From assembly GCA_949358305.1 (NCBI GenBank), contig CASHSZ010000022.1:19509-83508 (forward strand): a stretch of 64,000 bases of DNA. Reading direction: 5' to 3'. Below are positions 1 through 11,700 of the stretch, one piece after another. A program made the position numbers and the translations under genes. How positions within the stretch are numbered: position 1 is the stretch's first letter; each line of letters starts with the position of its first letter. Source of the stretch: Strigamia acuminata. Its lineage: Eukaryota > Arthropoda > Chilopoda > Geophilomorpha > Linotaeniidae. The notes below the pieces were generated by a model, which saw only the letters and a program-made list of their open reading frames with translations, did not search any database and was not told the DNA's origin.

Positions 1-877
1 GTTTTTAATCAATTTTTGTCCCATGCCTTACGATCAGTTCGAATAATTGACACCATACTGTGCTGTTACTCGTATTCAAGATGGCGTCGCAAACTCAAGG
101 CCGAATTCCGCTGATTTCATTTATTGCGACTGTTTGCGCTCCATACGTGTGAAAAGGATTATGGGAAAAATCCTCAATGCAGGCCATTTTGGTGTTAAAT
201 GAGCGAGGAAGGCAGGAGATGAGAAAAATTTGTAAAATTTCAAAAAAAAGCTAAACAATCAAAATTTACATGAAGATCAATATTTCTGGCTCGAAATGCA
301 TGTATCAGCAATTTCGGGATATTTTCGGGGTGAAATTGACTCGTTCGGAACACTGGGAAGGAACCCCACCCCGCATTCCCCATGCGTCGGCGCGCGCGTA
401 GACGAAAATTCAAATCCAGGTGTTCAGACGGCCCCACGTTATTTTCGGGTTCCAAGTTGGGTTTCACAAATGTACCGTATTGCCTCGAATAAACGCCGGG
501 ACGTTTATTAAACTTCTCGTGTGTGTTTAATTTTGATCCGCATTTAACTGTTTTTTTTTTCACCGAAAGTTACTTCATTTTTTATTAACATGGAAAAAAA
601 ATGAACCTTTACAAAATACTAATAATAACGTTATAATAAGCAGTTACAATTGAAATTAAAACAACATTTTTTTTTTAATTAGAAACCAAAGCAGAATCAT
701 CCCTAAATTCTGACACGGCGTTGTCAAACAAACAGTTGGCGCCAAAACGAGAAATTAGGCAACAAAACATTTTGAATGCTACAAAAACACATTAAATAAC
801 CATAAAACAAATAAAAATAAATACAACAGCTAAACCAAATTGTAATAAACAAGACAGCAAAGTGCGGGAGTGAGTGA

Positions 878-952
878 CAACGCCAAAAAAACGCCCGAAA
901 ACGCCCCAAGAACGCACCAAAACGCCCCAAGAACGCACCAAAACGCCAGATA
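878..952. repeat. Tandem AACGCC-type short repeats
   Basis: Irregular tandem runs of AACGCCCCAAAACGCC-like words are seen here. Similar runs lie near 1600-1665, 3090-3160 and 4080-4140. Each is followed by GCAACTTGAGGCAAAA on the same strand, so it is a recurring sub-block of C. The antisense reads as GGCGTTTTGG repeats. Confidence 0.7.
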
Positions 953-1418
953 ACCGTGCAACTTGAGGCAAAAAACATGCAAACATAATTTTTTGCTTTG
1001 AGTGGCACGATTTTCAGGCTTTTTGGAGCATTTTGAAGCGTTTTGGGGCGTTTTAGAACGTTTTTGCTTATTTTTTAGCATTCTCATGCGAGCTCGCGCG
1101 TGCAGGCGAGAAAAAAACAAACTTATTTCTTCAAGAGTTAAAAAAAAAATAACCCTAACCAGGAAATTACTGTAAAAACAACGGCTTGCCTCGAATAAAC
1201 GCCGGGGCGTTTACTAATTTTCAAGACTGGAAGTGAGGCGAGATGTTGTTTGCTTTATTTGTTGAAACAAATTAGGCGTCACTAATTCACCTGTATTAGG
1301 GTTTCGGTTCTGAGAAACCGGACGAGGAGTCACAATAACGGGACACGGGAAATTTCAAAACTTACCGGTTTCGTCAAAACGCCATTGAAACGTTACATTT
1401 TTATAGCGTGTCAATGAT

Positions 1419-1590
1419 AAAAATGGTCATTTTGGATGAAAAACGGCCATTTTGGATGAAAAATGGCCACTTTTACTATAAAAAATGGCTGAAAATGGCC
1501 ATTTTTACTATGACAAATGGCTGAAAATGGCCATTTTAATAAAAAAAGGCCATTTTTACTTCGAAAATTGGCTAAAAATGGCCACTTGAG
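1419..1590. repeat. GGCCATTTTT hairpin array
   Basis: AAAATGGCCATTTT is self-complementary and recurs every 30-40 bp with ACTATAAAAA-like spacers. Two further arrays of the same family lie at about 2962-3076 and 3915-4062. Together they form foldable clusters at three places in each C copy. Confidence 0.75.
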
Positions 1591-2219
1591 TGAGTGACAA
1601 TGCCAAAAAACGCGTGCAAACGCCTGCGAACGCCCCAAAACGCCCCAAAACGCCAGATGACAATGCAACTTGAGGCATAAAACTTGAAAACACAATTTTA
1701 AACGTCACAAAAGTTGAAACAAAGATGAAAAATTAATTTTTTGCCTCAAGTTGCGCGATTTTCAGGCCTTTTGGAGTGTTTTTGAGCATTTTTTGGCGTT
1801 CTCAGCGGCGTGTTTGCCTCAAATAAACGCCGGTTTAAACAAAAAATGACGTCATTTTTGGTTTAAAATTGAAGTAAAACACAAAATATTTTAGTTTTTA
1901 AATGCAACTGGTCTAAATTTTGTCAAATGTTGTCATACTTCTTGAAAGTCATCATTTATTGATAAAAAATTTGAAAATTTACCTAATTGTAGCATGTATT
2001 TGTGGTTAGTTTTGATTTGAATTCAAACTGTAATTTTTTGCTTCGAGTTGCGCGATTTTCAGGCGTTTTGGGGCGTTTTTGAGCTTTTTTTGGCGTCCTC
2101 GGGCGAGCTCGCGCGTGCACGTCACAAGTAACCCTAATCAGGAAAGAACCTACAAAAACTATGGCTTGCCTCGCATAAACGCCGGGGCGTTTATTCATTT
2201 TCAAAAAGACAAATGAAAT

Positions 2220-2960
2220 GGATAAATAAAGAAATTAGCGGGGAAATCCAACATGGCGCCCACTTCAAATCCGCTAGAGCGGCAAAACACGACATTTGAA
2301 TTTCAACACAAGAATAAAATCAAGAATACACACTGTATTGAATAAAATAACATTAGGAAATGTAATTTCCTACAACAAAAGCACTATTTATTAAAAGAAC
2401 ACTTGAAAATAATCGTTTGCCGAACGGAATGAACTCGGTCAGCAGCGCACAAGTGCGTACCGACAACGAACGCTCGAAACGACAAAACGACCGTTCCGGG
2501 ACAAAAATAAAGCAAACCAATCGACAGATCACCCCCAAATTAGTCTAAATCAATTCTAAAACCTATCCATAACACAAGAATAAGGTCCAAACAAAAGGTT
2601 AGAAGTTTGAACACAACCGAACTAGATTAAGAAATATGACGTCACGCGTCTTACGCAAGTGATCTGTAAATCGACGAATGCACTAAAAATCATCCAAAAT
2701 CACACAAAATGAGCAAGAATTAAAGAAATAAGACACAGAGAAGTAATAAAACTTTAAATAGCAATGAATAAAGATAATATCAATATCATAGACACTAAAA
2801 TTCATGAAAACACTGTAACTTTTAATAAATCACAAAAAATGAAAGTTTAATATGTAAAAATATCTAAAAAGCTGAAATTCAAGAAAAGCAAAAATTAAAG
2901 ACACTTTGTTAACTTTAATTAAGACAATAAATGACATAAAATCCGGACACAACAATTATT
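2220..2960 (-). other. Low-repeat middle of C with promoter/LTR-like features
   Basis: This stretch is free of the dyad and GGCCATTTTT families. Read on the minus strand it runs from a TGTTGTGTCCGG start, through a perfect TGACGTCA (CRE-type) site, to an AATAAA followed by T/G-rich sequence and a possible TTACA end. That composition resembles a solo LTR of about 590 bp, but I could not find a matching target-site duplication. A 61-codon open frame on the minus strand (2353-2538) shows no recognisable domain. The LTR reading is speculative. Confidence 0.3.
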
Positions 2961-4679
2961 CCATTTTGGATGAAAAACGGCCCTTTTGGATGAAAAACGG
3001 CCATTTTGGATGAAAAACGGCTAAAAATAACCATTTTTCTATGAAAAATGGCTAAAAATGGCTAAAAATGGCCATTTGATTGAATGACAACGCCAAAAAA
3101 CGCCCAAGAACGCCCGCAAATGCCTAAAAATGCCTAAAAACGCCCCAAAACGCAAAATGACAATGCAACTTGAGGCAAAAAACATGAGAACACAATTGTA
3201 AACGTTACAAAAGTTGAAACAAAAATAAACAATTAATGTTTTGCCTCGAGTTGCACGATTTTCAGGCGTTTTGGAGTATTTTTTGGCGTTCTCAGGCGTA
3301 CTCGCGCGTACACGTCACTGCCGAGTAAAAAAAACATACTTATTTCTTCAAGAGTTAAAAAGGAAGTAACCCTAATCAGGAAAAAAAATGCAAAAACAAT
3401 GGCTTGCCTCGAACAAACGCCAGAAGTGAGGCGAGATGTTGTTTGCTTTATTTATTAAATCAAATTAGGCGTTGCTAATTCACCTGTATCTCTTAGTTCG
3501 ACGTAAGAACACGCGCTTTTTTTAAAATGAAAGCCCAAGTTGGGTTTCATAAACGTACCGTATTGCCTTGAATAAAAGCCGGGGTGTTTATTAATTTTTA
3601 AGACCAGAAACGAGGCGAGATCACGACTCAAGATTAAGCGAGAAGAAATAAACGTGTTTCTTCTAAAGGAAGTAACCCTAATCAGGAAAAACTTACATAA
3701 ACAATGGTTTGCCTTGAATAAACGCCGGGGCGTTTATAAATTTTCAAGACGGGAGGCAAGGTGAGATGATGATGCGGTGCGACGCGAATAAAAGCCCAAG
3801 TTGGGTATTGCCTCGAATAAACGCCGGGGCGTTTATTAATTTTCAAAACCGGAAATGAGGCGAGATCAAAACGCCATTGAAACGTTACATTTTAATAACG
3901 TTTCAACGATAAAAACGGCCATTTTTGATTAAAAAAACGACTAAAAATGGCCATTTTACTATAAAAACGGTGAAAAAAAAACATTTTTACTCTGAAAAAT
4001 GGCTAAAAATGGCCATTTTGACGAAAAACGGCCATTTTTACTACGGAAAATGCTAAAAATGGCCACTTGAGTGAGTGACAACGCCAAAAAACGCCTGCGA
4101 ACGCCTGCGAACACATAAAAACACTCCAAAACGCCAGATGACAATGCAACTTGAGGCAAAAAACATGAGAACACAATTTTAAACGTCACAAAAGTTGAAA
4201 TAAAGATGAAAAATTAATGTTTTGCCTCGAGTTGCGCGATTTTCAGGCGTTTTTGAGCGTTTTTTAGCATTTTTTGGCGTTCTCAGGCGTGCTCGTGTGT
4301 ACACGTCACTGCCGAAGAAAAAAACAAACTTATTTCTTTTAGTTAAAATGTATTTCAAGCTTTAACAGGGGTTTAAACAGGAAATGACATCATTTTTAGT
4401 TTAAAATTGAAGTAAAACACAAAATATTTTAGTTTTTGAATGCAACTGATCCACGTTATGTCAAATGTTTCCATTACTTCTTGAAAGCCAAAAAATTTGA
4501 AAATTTAGCTAATTTCAGCATGTATTTGTAGCTAGTTTTGATTTGAATACACACTGTAATGTTTTGCCTCGAGTTGCGCGATTTTCAGGCGTTTTGGGAC
4601 GTTTTGGAGCAAAAAAAACAAACTTAATTCTTCAAGAGTTAAAAAGGAAGTAATCCTAATCAGGAAAAGCCCACAAAAA

Positions 4680-5687
4680 ACAATGCAAGATCACGCGGTA
4701 CGACGCACGGACTCCCAGCGCACGGAATGCACGGACTTTCTGTGGACTTTCCGTGCACGGAAGACCGGCGCGGACATTTCCATTGGAGACCAGCGCAGAA
4801 TTACCTACAGGCAATTCCGAATCAAAGGCTTCTTTATGGTTTATACATTACTTTGCAGTAGGTATGCCTGGCCTTGATTTGAAAGTGCAGTAAATTCTGC
4901 TGAATGCAGTGTTTTAAACTCGCAGCAATTGCGATGGTGCCAACTATTGGAAAATAAATTTAAAATGTAAAACCAAAGAATTTGTAAAAAAAATTTGTTT
5001 TAATCAATTGCAATAATGATATTCTACTTAATTGTTGGATTATGAAACGTGAAACCAATCCCATGATTAGGAAATATAAATTTTATTAAATTCATCGTGT
5101 ATCTCACATCTCACATTCACTGCCATTTACTTAGTGTCATCCAAAAATCAGGTTTTATCAAATCCTGAGGTTATTCTAGTACGTCTTAACTGCCCGGCAG
5201 GTCGCGCAACCTGTGGAGCAACAATTGATGTAAATAGTGCAAGCAGCACGCACGGGAAAGTGCGCACTGATGGGTCCATGCCAGTGCAAGTACATTGGGT
5301 AATGTATTATTGCGAGCGCGCGTGTTTTCACACGATTACAATGTGCTGATTAAACCAACAGCATTATAGAAGCATTATAGACTGATTATATTGTATAATT
5401 TTTATTTTAACAAAACCCTGAATTTCATTTCTAATCGGTTTTTTTTTTTATTGACGCGCACAGAAGCGTTGTAGCATGTTCACACAATGTGGAATTTGCA
5501 AATTTGAGAAAGCGGCTTTCCCAAGGTTGATAAAACGCGCGCGATCGTGCGGAATATACAAATAAGTGAAATCCGCAAAATCAGCCATGAGACTGCGAAC
5601 AGGGGGTCAAGGTATAGGCCGCCGTAATGTTAAAAATAGGGTCCCTTTCGCACTCCGAGAAATCCGCATGCGCGCCATAAGGTTAAG
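4680..5687 (+). repeat. Distal tail of module C
   Basis: The dyad families stop here. The segment begins with repeated CACGGA words (4700-4760) and continues through AT-rich DNA and a GC-richer stretch at 5134-5349 that is open for 71 codons with no recognised domain. It ends with ATTTGCGGATTTC-type words that also occur in module Q. All four C copies keep this tail, and its last bases (CGCGCCATAAGG) mark the breakpoint of C in copies 1 and 3. Confidence 0.7.
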
Positions 5688-7514
5688 CGACGCTCGAATT
5701 GATTTAGCGATTCGGCAATGATTGCAGGCGAGCTCTTGGCGAACTTCTTCCGGTGTAAAACCATAAACTTGTGGGTTGTTGGCCAAAAGTCTAATGGCAT
5801 TGGCGTGTAAATGCCCTAACCGGCTGTGCCAAAGTCCCGTACTGTCCTTCTTTGACGTTGCAGTAGCAATTGGTTTTTGACCATTCTGCTTAATCTGCTT
5901 GCCTGGATTGGATTTGGGAGGAATGCTATTCAGGGCCGTAGCATAGGACGGGACAATGGGGTTGGAATTGGTAAGGACAGGTGTAGGTACGGGAGGAGGA
6001 TGGAAAGTCTGAGGAAGGAGATTTTTAGGTACTGGATTTGGCAACTCGATGCGAAAATCAGTAATGTCTCTTGTCTTCGACTTCTTGGATGCTTTCTTAA
6101 TTTTTGGAAAATCTTCCTCAACCGTAACCATAGTTTTAGGATTTGTAGATGGCAAAACCTCATTTTGAACTTGAGGATTGTTCACAGTAACTGTCGTGGG
6201 CGGACGCAATCCATCGACGTAATACAATCCTCCCTTTTGTCTCGCGCGGAGGACGCTGTGTCTAATATCGGTTTCATACACATTTATTTCGGAATTAAAT
6301 ATGTGGATGTGGTGTTTATTATTGTCTATCCGCGATACCGAGATGAGGTTCGCCTCGAAGTTCGGAGCATACAAGACTTCGTGTAGATTCACCACACATT
6401 CGCAATTGTCAATAAAGGTCTGAATTCGCACAGTTCCTTTTCCAGTAACCTGTGAATGGCCTTGGCCTAACTCAATGTCAAAAGGTGTAACTGGTTGAAA
6501 ATCCGAAAACCAAGCCTTGACGTGAGAAACATGGTCCGTTGCCCCACAATCGACGATCCATTCCGAATTTTGCATGAAGTGTGCAATTGGGACCTCAACT
6601 TGTGGTGGCGCATTCAAAAAGAAGTTGGACTCTCTTCGAACTTGAGAATTCCCCCTTGGTTTCGAATTATCTTGTTGATTTGCCTTCTGCTTGCGTTTAC
6701 GGCTGGAACTGCGTGATTTGCGTTGAAAAGTGGCAGTTGGGCGATTTTTGTCAATTCTATTTGGATTCGGAGGATGTGGACAGCGATTCGCATAATGGCC
6801 CATGTCCCCGCAGTTATAACACTGAATTTGAGTTAATGGTCGTGAAGGGCGCGATTGGTCCCGTCCACGACGTTCATTGGCAAAAGCTTGAGATGACGAA
6901 TTCGGATTATCCCGGGAAGAAATGGATTTGAGCCGGAGATATTCCGAAAGTAATTGGTCAGCTACTTTAATCGGCTTGAAGTCGTCGTCTGGCCAATGAT
7001 ATATTGCAAAAGAAACTTGGGAATATTCGCTGGGCAACATGTCCAAATACTGATAAGCTTTATGGTCATCTGATATTGTTTCTTTCACATCAGTCAATTT
7101 TCGGACGTGATCGTCCACCCTGCCGATGAAATCTACCATCTCTTCGCCAGGTAAGAGATGAAGACCAAGAAACTCGCGGCGCATAGCGGCCTTGCGAGCA
7201 CGAGAAGATGGTGCATACACTTTTGCGAGGGCGTCCCATGACTCCTTTGGTGTATTGCAGGGATCTAAGACGGATCGTTTCGCCTCGCTCACTTGGCAGT
7301 AAATTAAACCCAATGCACGGTCCTTTCTTTTCTTGTACTTTTTCAATTCCTTGTCATTAAATGTCTTAAGGTCGGCTTCCTCGGTGTCTTCCGTGACGTG
7401 ATGCCACAATCCTTCTGACTTCAAATACATGCGCATCGATCTGCGCCATGATTCATAATTTCCGATTGACAAAATCGGAATTTTGCCGACCGATGCGTCT
7501 GAAGACTTGGACAT
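5688..7514 (-). pseudogene. Copia gag-protease-pre-integrase fragment, 3' truncated and chimeric
   Basis: I place the start at the ATG at 7514 (MSKSSDASVG), because the reading frame upstream offers only a GTG. Residues 1-190 resemble the copia gag (UBN2-like) region, including a W..L...Y block near 93-101. A CX2CX4HX4C zinc knuckle (CYNCGDMGHYANRC) lies at about 232-245, followed by a basic tract. The retroviral-type protease motif WIVDCGATDH lies at about 319-328, with DCGAT in place of the usual DSGA(T/S). The pre-integrase signature LWHSRLGHLH lies near 561-570, with CNHC at 597-600. After IAKSIRAS the frame crosses into module C and ends in unrelated residues at a stop at 5607. Catalytic integrase and RT are absent. 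The frame is otherwise uninterrupted, so truncation looks fairly recent. Confidence 0.88.
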
Positions 7515-8241
7515 CGTGAAAAGAAGCACTGACACAGGGAATGACTAAATTTGATTGAAGCACTGAGACTGGACGTCTCGAAGCACAAAACGTCGCACTG
7601 AGAATCGGAGCACTGTCAAGGCGGAAACCACGATGGGGAACCGATGCTACAATCGGTTTAAAAACCTTAGGCAAGTATCCCCCTAACGTCCTTTGCAAGC
7701 CACCTGGGGCCACGGGAGTGTTAGGTGGCGCAGGGATAGCCTTGCCCAAGAATACTAGCTTCACGTGCCCGAATGGACGAAGGGTGAAGCCGAATCTAAT
7801 TGACCCCCAAAAACTTAAACCTATCTTAAAATTAACAAAGTATATTGCGACTACTGTAGGGAGAGAATGATTAGTGATATGTTGAGATGAGATGAGCGAC
7901 GACGGCGAGTTATCACGTCGAAAATCGTCGGTTTGCATCAAAACTCGTCGATTTACATCAGAACGCGAAAATCGTCGCGAAAACTTCAAAAATCGTCGTA
8001 AATCCTGGAAAAATCGTCGAAAATCTGTGTAACTCTGGTACCGACACGCCGTACAAGGTGCACTGCACGTGGGAAAATTCCAAAATCGTCGAAAAATCGG
8101 TTGAAAATGATGAAAATCGTCGAAAATGGCGGCCGTCGGGTGAAAATCTGAAAATACACAAACTCGGCGCGAATTTTCGCGAATTTCGCGAAAATGGCGT
8201 CGATAATTAGCAATAAATAACACAATGGGTCGTCCCCAGCT
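7515..8241 (-). other. Copia leader with CGACGATTTT-type repeats
   Basis: This is the interval between primer-binding site and gag start. On the plus strand about 7917-8135 carries many AAAATCGTCG words in irregular tandem. It is open for long stretches on the minus strand only because of that repeat. No protein domain is visible, so I read it as the untranslated leader. Confidence 0.6.
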
Positions 8242-8252
8242 CTCTGCTACCA
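8242..8252 (-). promoter_or_regulatory. Primer-binding site complementary to initiator tRNA-Met 3' end
   Basis: The minus strand reads TGGTAGCAGAG. This equals the complement of the CCA tail plus the last eight bases of the animal-type initiator tRNA-Met acceptor stem (CTCTGCTACCA). It lies two bases inside the LTR end, as expected for first-strand priming. The plant form would be TGGTATCAGAGC, so this supports an animal host. Confidence 0.85.
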
Positions 8253-8254
8253 CT

Positions 8255-8527
8255 TGTAGCGTGGTGGAAAAATAAAACGGGCCAGTGGAAGCTATTAATG
8301 GCCGAAATGAGCGTAATAATGACGACGTGGCACGGGCGCGCTTCTCCGCACGGCCTCGTGAAAACGTGTGTGTTTGCCACTTATCAAACGTGGCAAACAA
8401 AGAACAAAAGCTTAATAAAAAGCCTAAATAAAACGGTTTAATGAAAATATACACTTACATACTGCTATAAATGAAGAGAATACATAAAGGCGACCGTCCT
8501 GTGCGGGAGACGCCATGTTGGATAACA
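8255..8527 (-). mobile_element. 5' LTR of the copia element
   Basis: On the minus strand the segment begins TGTTATCC and ends GCTACA, giving TG...CA termini. It is about 273 bp long and immediately precedes the primer-binding site. It contains an ATTAAA poly(A)-like site and a 9-bp-stem hairpin (GTTTGCCAC / GTGGCAAAC, 8372-8398). The distal boundary at 8527 is inferred from TG/CA rules because no second LTR is present for comparison. Confidence 0.7.
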
Positions 8528-8756
8528 AAAGCAAAAACGATAAGACACCATCTGGTGCTGACTTTACTAAGCGACAATATTTCACATTAAGTGAAAATTA
8601 AAGAAAATGATAAAGGGCGCATGGTGCTCAATGCTTAAAATACGATATGTATCAAAACTAGATACATAAGTGGGGAAAACAAAACATATGCATTATAAAT
8701 AAATAAAGGAAAAACTCTGTAATTGTGAAATAATAAATGATCTCTTGATCTACAAA
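8528..8756. other. Single-copy AT-rich spacer
   Basis: This lies between the copia LTR and the 612-bp array and I see no second copy in the window. It contains ACCATCTGGTG-like and GATATGTATC/GATACATA short dyads but no gene. It may be the genomic flank into which the retroelement or array inserted. Confidence 0.6.
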
Positions 8757-11700
8757 ATCATCGACCATCTCGAATACGACTCGAATTCGATTCGTATTCG
8801 ATTCGAATACGATTCGAATTCGATTCGAATACGAATACGATCAAAATACGAACTCGTAACAACTCGAATACGAATCAAAGTCCGGGAAACAAAAATCATC
8901 GACCATCTCGTATACGATTCGAAAGCGAATCGAATACGATTTCGCGTTGAAGAAGGGCAAAATTCGTACTCGACTCGAAAACGAGATGTATTCGAGATGT
9001 ATTCGAATCGTATTCGAGTCGCATTCGAGATGGTCGATGATTTCCACTCGCTCGTATACGCGTTGTATACGAGCTCGTATTTTGATCGTAATCGTAAACG
9101 AATCGTTTACAAGTCGTATACAAGTTGTATACGACGTGTATACACCTCGTATACGAACGAAGTTTGTGAAAACACAATTTCCAAATAAGACGTATGTGAC
9201 TACTATGTGTTTTCATGTCGTAGTAAGTATCCGGTGGATTTTCCAAACTTCGTTCGTATACGAGGTGTATACACGTCGTATACAACTCGTATACGACTTG
9301 TAAACGACTCGTTTACGATTACGATCAAAATACGAGCTCGTATACAACGCGTATACGAGCGAGTGGAAATCATCGACCATCTCGAATACGACTCGAATTC
9401 GATTCGTATTCGATTCGAATACGATTCGAATTCGATTCGAATACGAATACGATCAAAATACGAACTCGTAACAACTCGAATACGAATCAAAGTCCGGGAA
9501 ACAAAAATCATCGACCATCTCGTATACGATTCGAAAGCGAATCGAATACGATTTCGCGTTGAAGAAGGGCAAAATTCGTACTCGACTCGAAAACGAGATG
9601 TATTCGAGATGTATTCGAATCGTATTCGAGTCGCATTCGAGATGGTCGATGATTTCCACTCGCTCGTATACGCGTTGTATACGAGCTCGTATTTTGATCG
9701 TAATCGTAAACGAATCGTTTACAAGTCGTATACAAGTTGTATACGACGTGTATACACCTCGTATACGAACGAAGTTTGTGAAAACACAATTTCCAAATAA
9801 GACGTATGTGACTACTATGTGTTTTCATGTCGTAGTAAGTATCCGGTGGATTTTCCAAACTTCGTTCGTATACGAGGTGTATACACGTCGTATACAACTC
9901 GTATACGACTTGTAAACGACTCGTTTACGATTACGATCAAAATACGAGCTCGTATACAACGCGTATACGAGCGAGTGGAAATCATCGACCATCTCGAATA
10001 CGACTCGAATTCGATTCGTATTCGATTCGAATACGATTCGAATTCGATTCGAATACGAATACGATCAAAATACGAACTCGTAACAACTCGAATACGAATC
10101 AAAGTCCGGGAAACAAAAATCATCGACCATCTCGTATACGATTCGAAAGCGAATCGAATACGATTTCGCGTTGAAGAAGGGCAAAATTCGTACTCGACTC
10201 GAAAACGAGATGTATTCGAGATGTATTCGAATCGTATTCGAGTCGCATTCGAGATGGTCGATGATTTCCACTCGCTCGTATACGCGTTGTATACGAGCTC
10301 GTATTTTGATCGTAATCGTAAACGAATCGTTTACAAGTCGTATACAAGTTGTATACGACGTGTATACACCTCGTATACGAACGAAGTTTGTGAAAACACA
10401 ATTTCCAAATAAGACGTATGTGACTACTATGTGTTTTCATGTCGTAGTAAGTATCCGGTGGATTTTCCAAACTTCGTTCGTATACGAGGTGTATACACGT
10501 CGTATACAACTCGTATACGACTTGTAAACGACTCGTTTACGATTACGATCAAAATACGAGCTCGTATACAACGCGTATACGAGCGAGTGGAAATCATCGA
10601 CCATCTCGAATACGACTCGAATTCGATTCGTATTCGATTCGAATACGATTCGAATTCGATTCGAATACGAATACGATCAAAATACGAACTCGTAACAACT
10701 CGAATACGAATCAAAGTCCGGGAAACAAAAATCATCGACCATCTCGTATACGATTCGAAAGCGAATCGAATACGATTTCGCGTTGAAGAAGGGCAAAATT
10801 CGTACTCGACTCGAAAACGAGATGTATTCGAGATGTATTCGAATCGTATTCGAGTCGCATTCGAGATGGTCGATGATTTCCACTCGCTCGTATACGCGTT
10901 GTATACGAGCTCGTATTTTGATCGTAATCGTAAACGAATCGTTTACAAGTCGTATACAAGTTGTATACGACGTGTATACACCTCGTATACGAACGAAGTT
11001 TGTGAAAACACAATTTCCAAATAAGACGTATGTGACTACTATGTGTTTTCATGTCGTAGTAAGTATCCGGTGGATTTTCCAAACTTCGTTCGTATACGAG
11101 GTGTATACACGTCGTATACAACTCGTATACGACTTGTAAACGACTCGTTTACGATTACGATCAAAATACGAGCTCGTATACAACGCGTATACGAGCGAGT
11201 GGAAATCATCGACCATCTCGAATACGACTCGAATTCGATTCGTATTCGATTCGAATACGATTCGAATTCGATTCGAATACGAATACGATCAAAATACGAA
11301 CTCGTAACAACTCGAATACGAATCAAAGTCCGGGAAACAAAAATCATCGACCATCTCGTATACGATTCGAAAGCGAATCGAATACGATTTCGCGTTGAAG
11401 AAGGGCAAAATTCGTACTCGACTCGAAAACGAGATGTATTCGAGATGTATTCGAATCGTATTCGAGTCGCATTCGAGATGGTCGATGATTTCCACTCGCT
11501 CGTATACGCGTTGTATACGAGCTCGTATTTTGATCGTAATCGTAAACGAATCGTTTACAAGTCGTATACAAGTTGTATACGACGTGTATACACCTCGTAT
11601 ACGAACGAAGTTTGTGAAAACACAATTTCCAAATAAGACGTATGTGACTACTATGTGTTTTCATGTCGTAGTAAGTATCCGGTGGATTTTCCAAACTTCG

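Larger units (their letters stand above)
488..3837. repeat. Dispersed GC-centred dyads (AATAAACGCC / GGCGTTTATT) in module C
   Basis: Inverted 10-bp arms separated by GG occur at 488-509, 1194-1215, 2175-2194, 3717-3738 and 3816-3837, with degenerate forms near 1822 and 3567. Each sits in a longer shared context: upstream TAACCCTAATCAGG then TTGCCTCG, downstream ATTTTCAAGAC then GAGGCGAGA. They look like relics of one short palindromic element inserted or amplified several times inside C. Each of the other C copies has the same set. Confidence 0.8.
1..5687 (+). repeat. Module C, copy 1 (5.68-kb core repeat, reference orientation)
   Basis: Position x here matches x+33916 in the copy at 33917-39597, and matches 26665-x and about 51918-x in the two inverted copies. 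Indels are almost absent and substitutions few. The copy begins at or before the window edge. It ends in the shared GGTTAAGC string near 5681-5688, where a copia fragment takes over. No credible protein is encoded: the short open frames are translations of the repeated dyad AATAAACGCC-GG-GGCGTTTATT and its flanks. The module is a mosaic of three short repeat families (dyads, AACGCC runs, GGCCATTTTT arrays) around a less repetitive middle and tail. It is best read as a non-autonomous repeat or segmental duplication unit. Confidence 0.93.
5688..8527 (-). mobile_element. Truncated Ty1/copia-type LTR retrotransposon
   Basis: On the minus strand the order is LTR (8527-8255), primer-binding site (8252-8242), leader, gag zinc knuckle, aspartic protease and pre-integrase zinc motif. 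The element then stops at 5688 inside the pre-integrase/integrase boundary. Integrase core, reverse transcriptase, RNase H and the 3' LTR are missing. The breakpoint shares the octamer-scale string GGTTAAGC with the end of module C, so joining by short homology is likely. This is the only retroelement with recognisable protein domains in the window, and it lies between C copy 1 and the 612-bp array. It is non-functional as it stands. Confidence 0.88.

Noticed and set aside
240-563. 107-codon minus-strand frame conserved in all four C copies
   Set aside because: It translates the AATAAACGCC dyad and its flanks; conservation reflects near-identity of the whole module and shows no coding bias that I can see.
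1148-1165. Telomere-like CCCTAA in the TAACCCTAATCAGG motif of C
   Set aside because: Only single, non-tandem occurrences, as part of a longer shared motif.
5134-5349. 71-codon frame in the tail of C
   Set aside because: No recognisable domain, no splice or promoter context, and identity between copies is no higher than for the neighbouring non-coding DNA.
7453-8454. 333-codon minus-strand frame overlapping the copia LTR and leader
   Set aside because: It runs through the LTR, the primer-binding site and a CGACGATTTT-type repeat and overlaps the gag start in another frame; no domain is visible.
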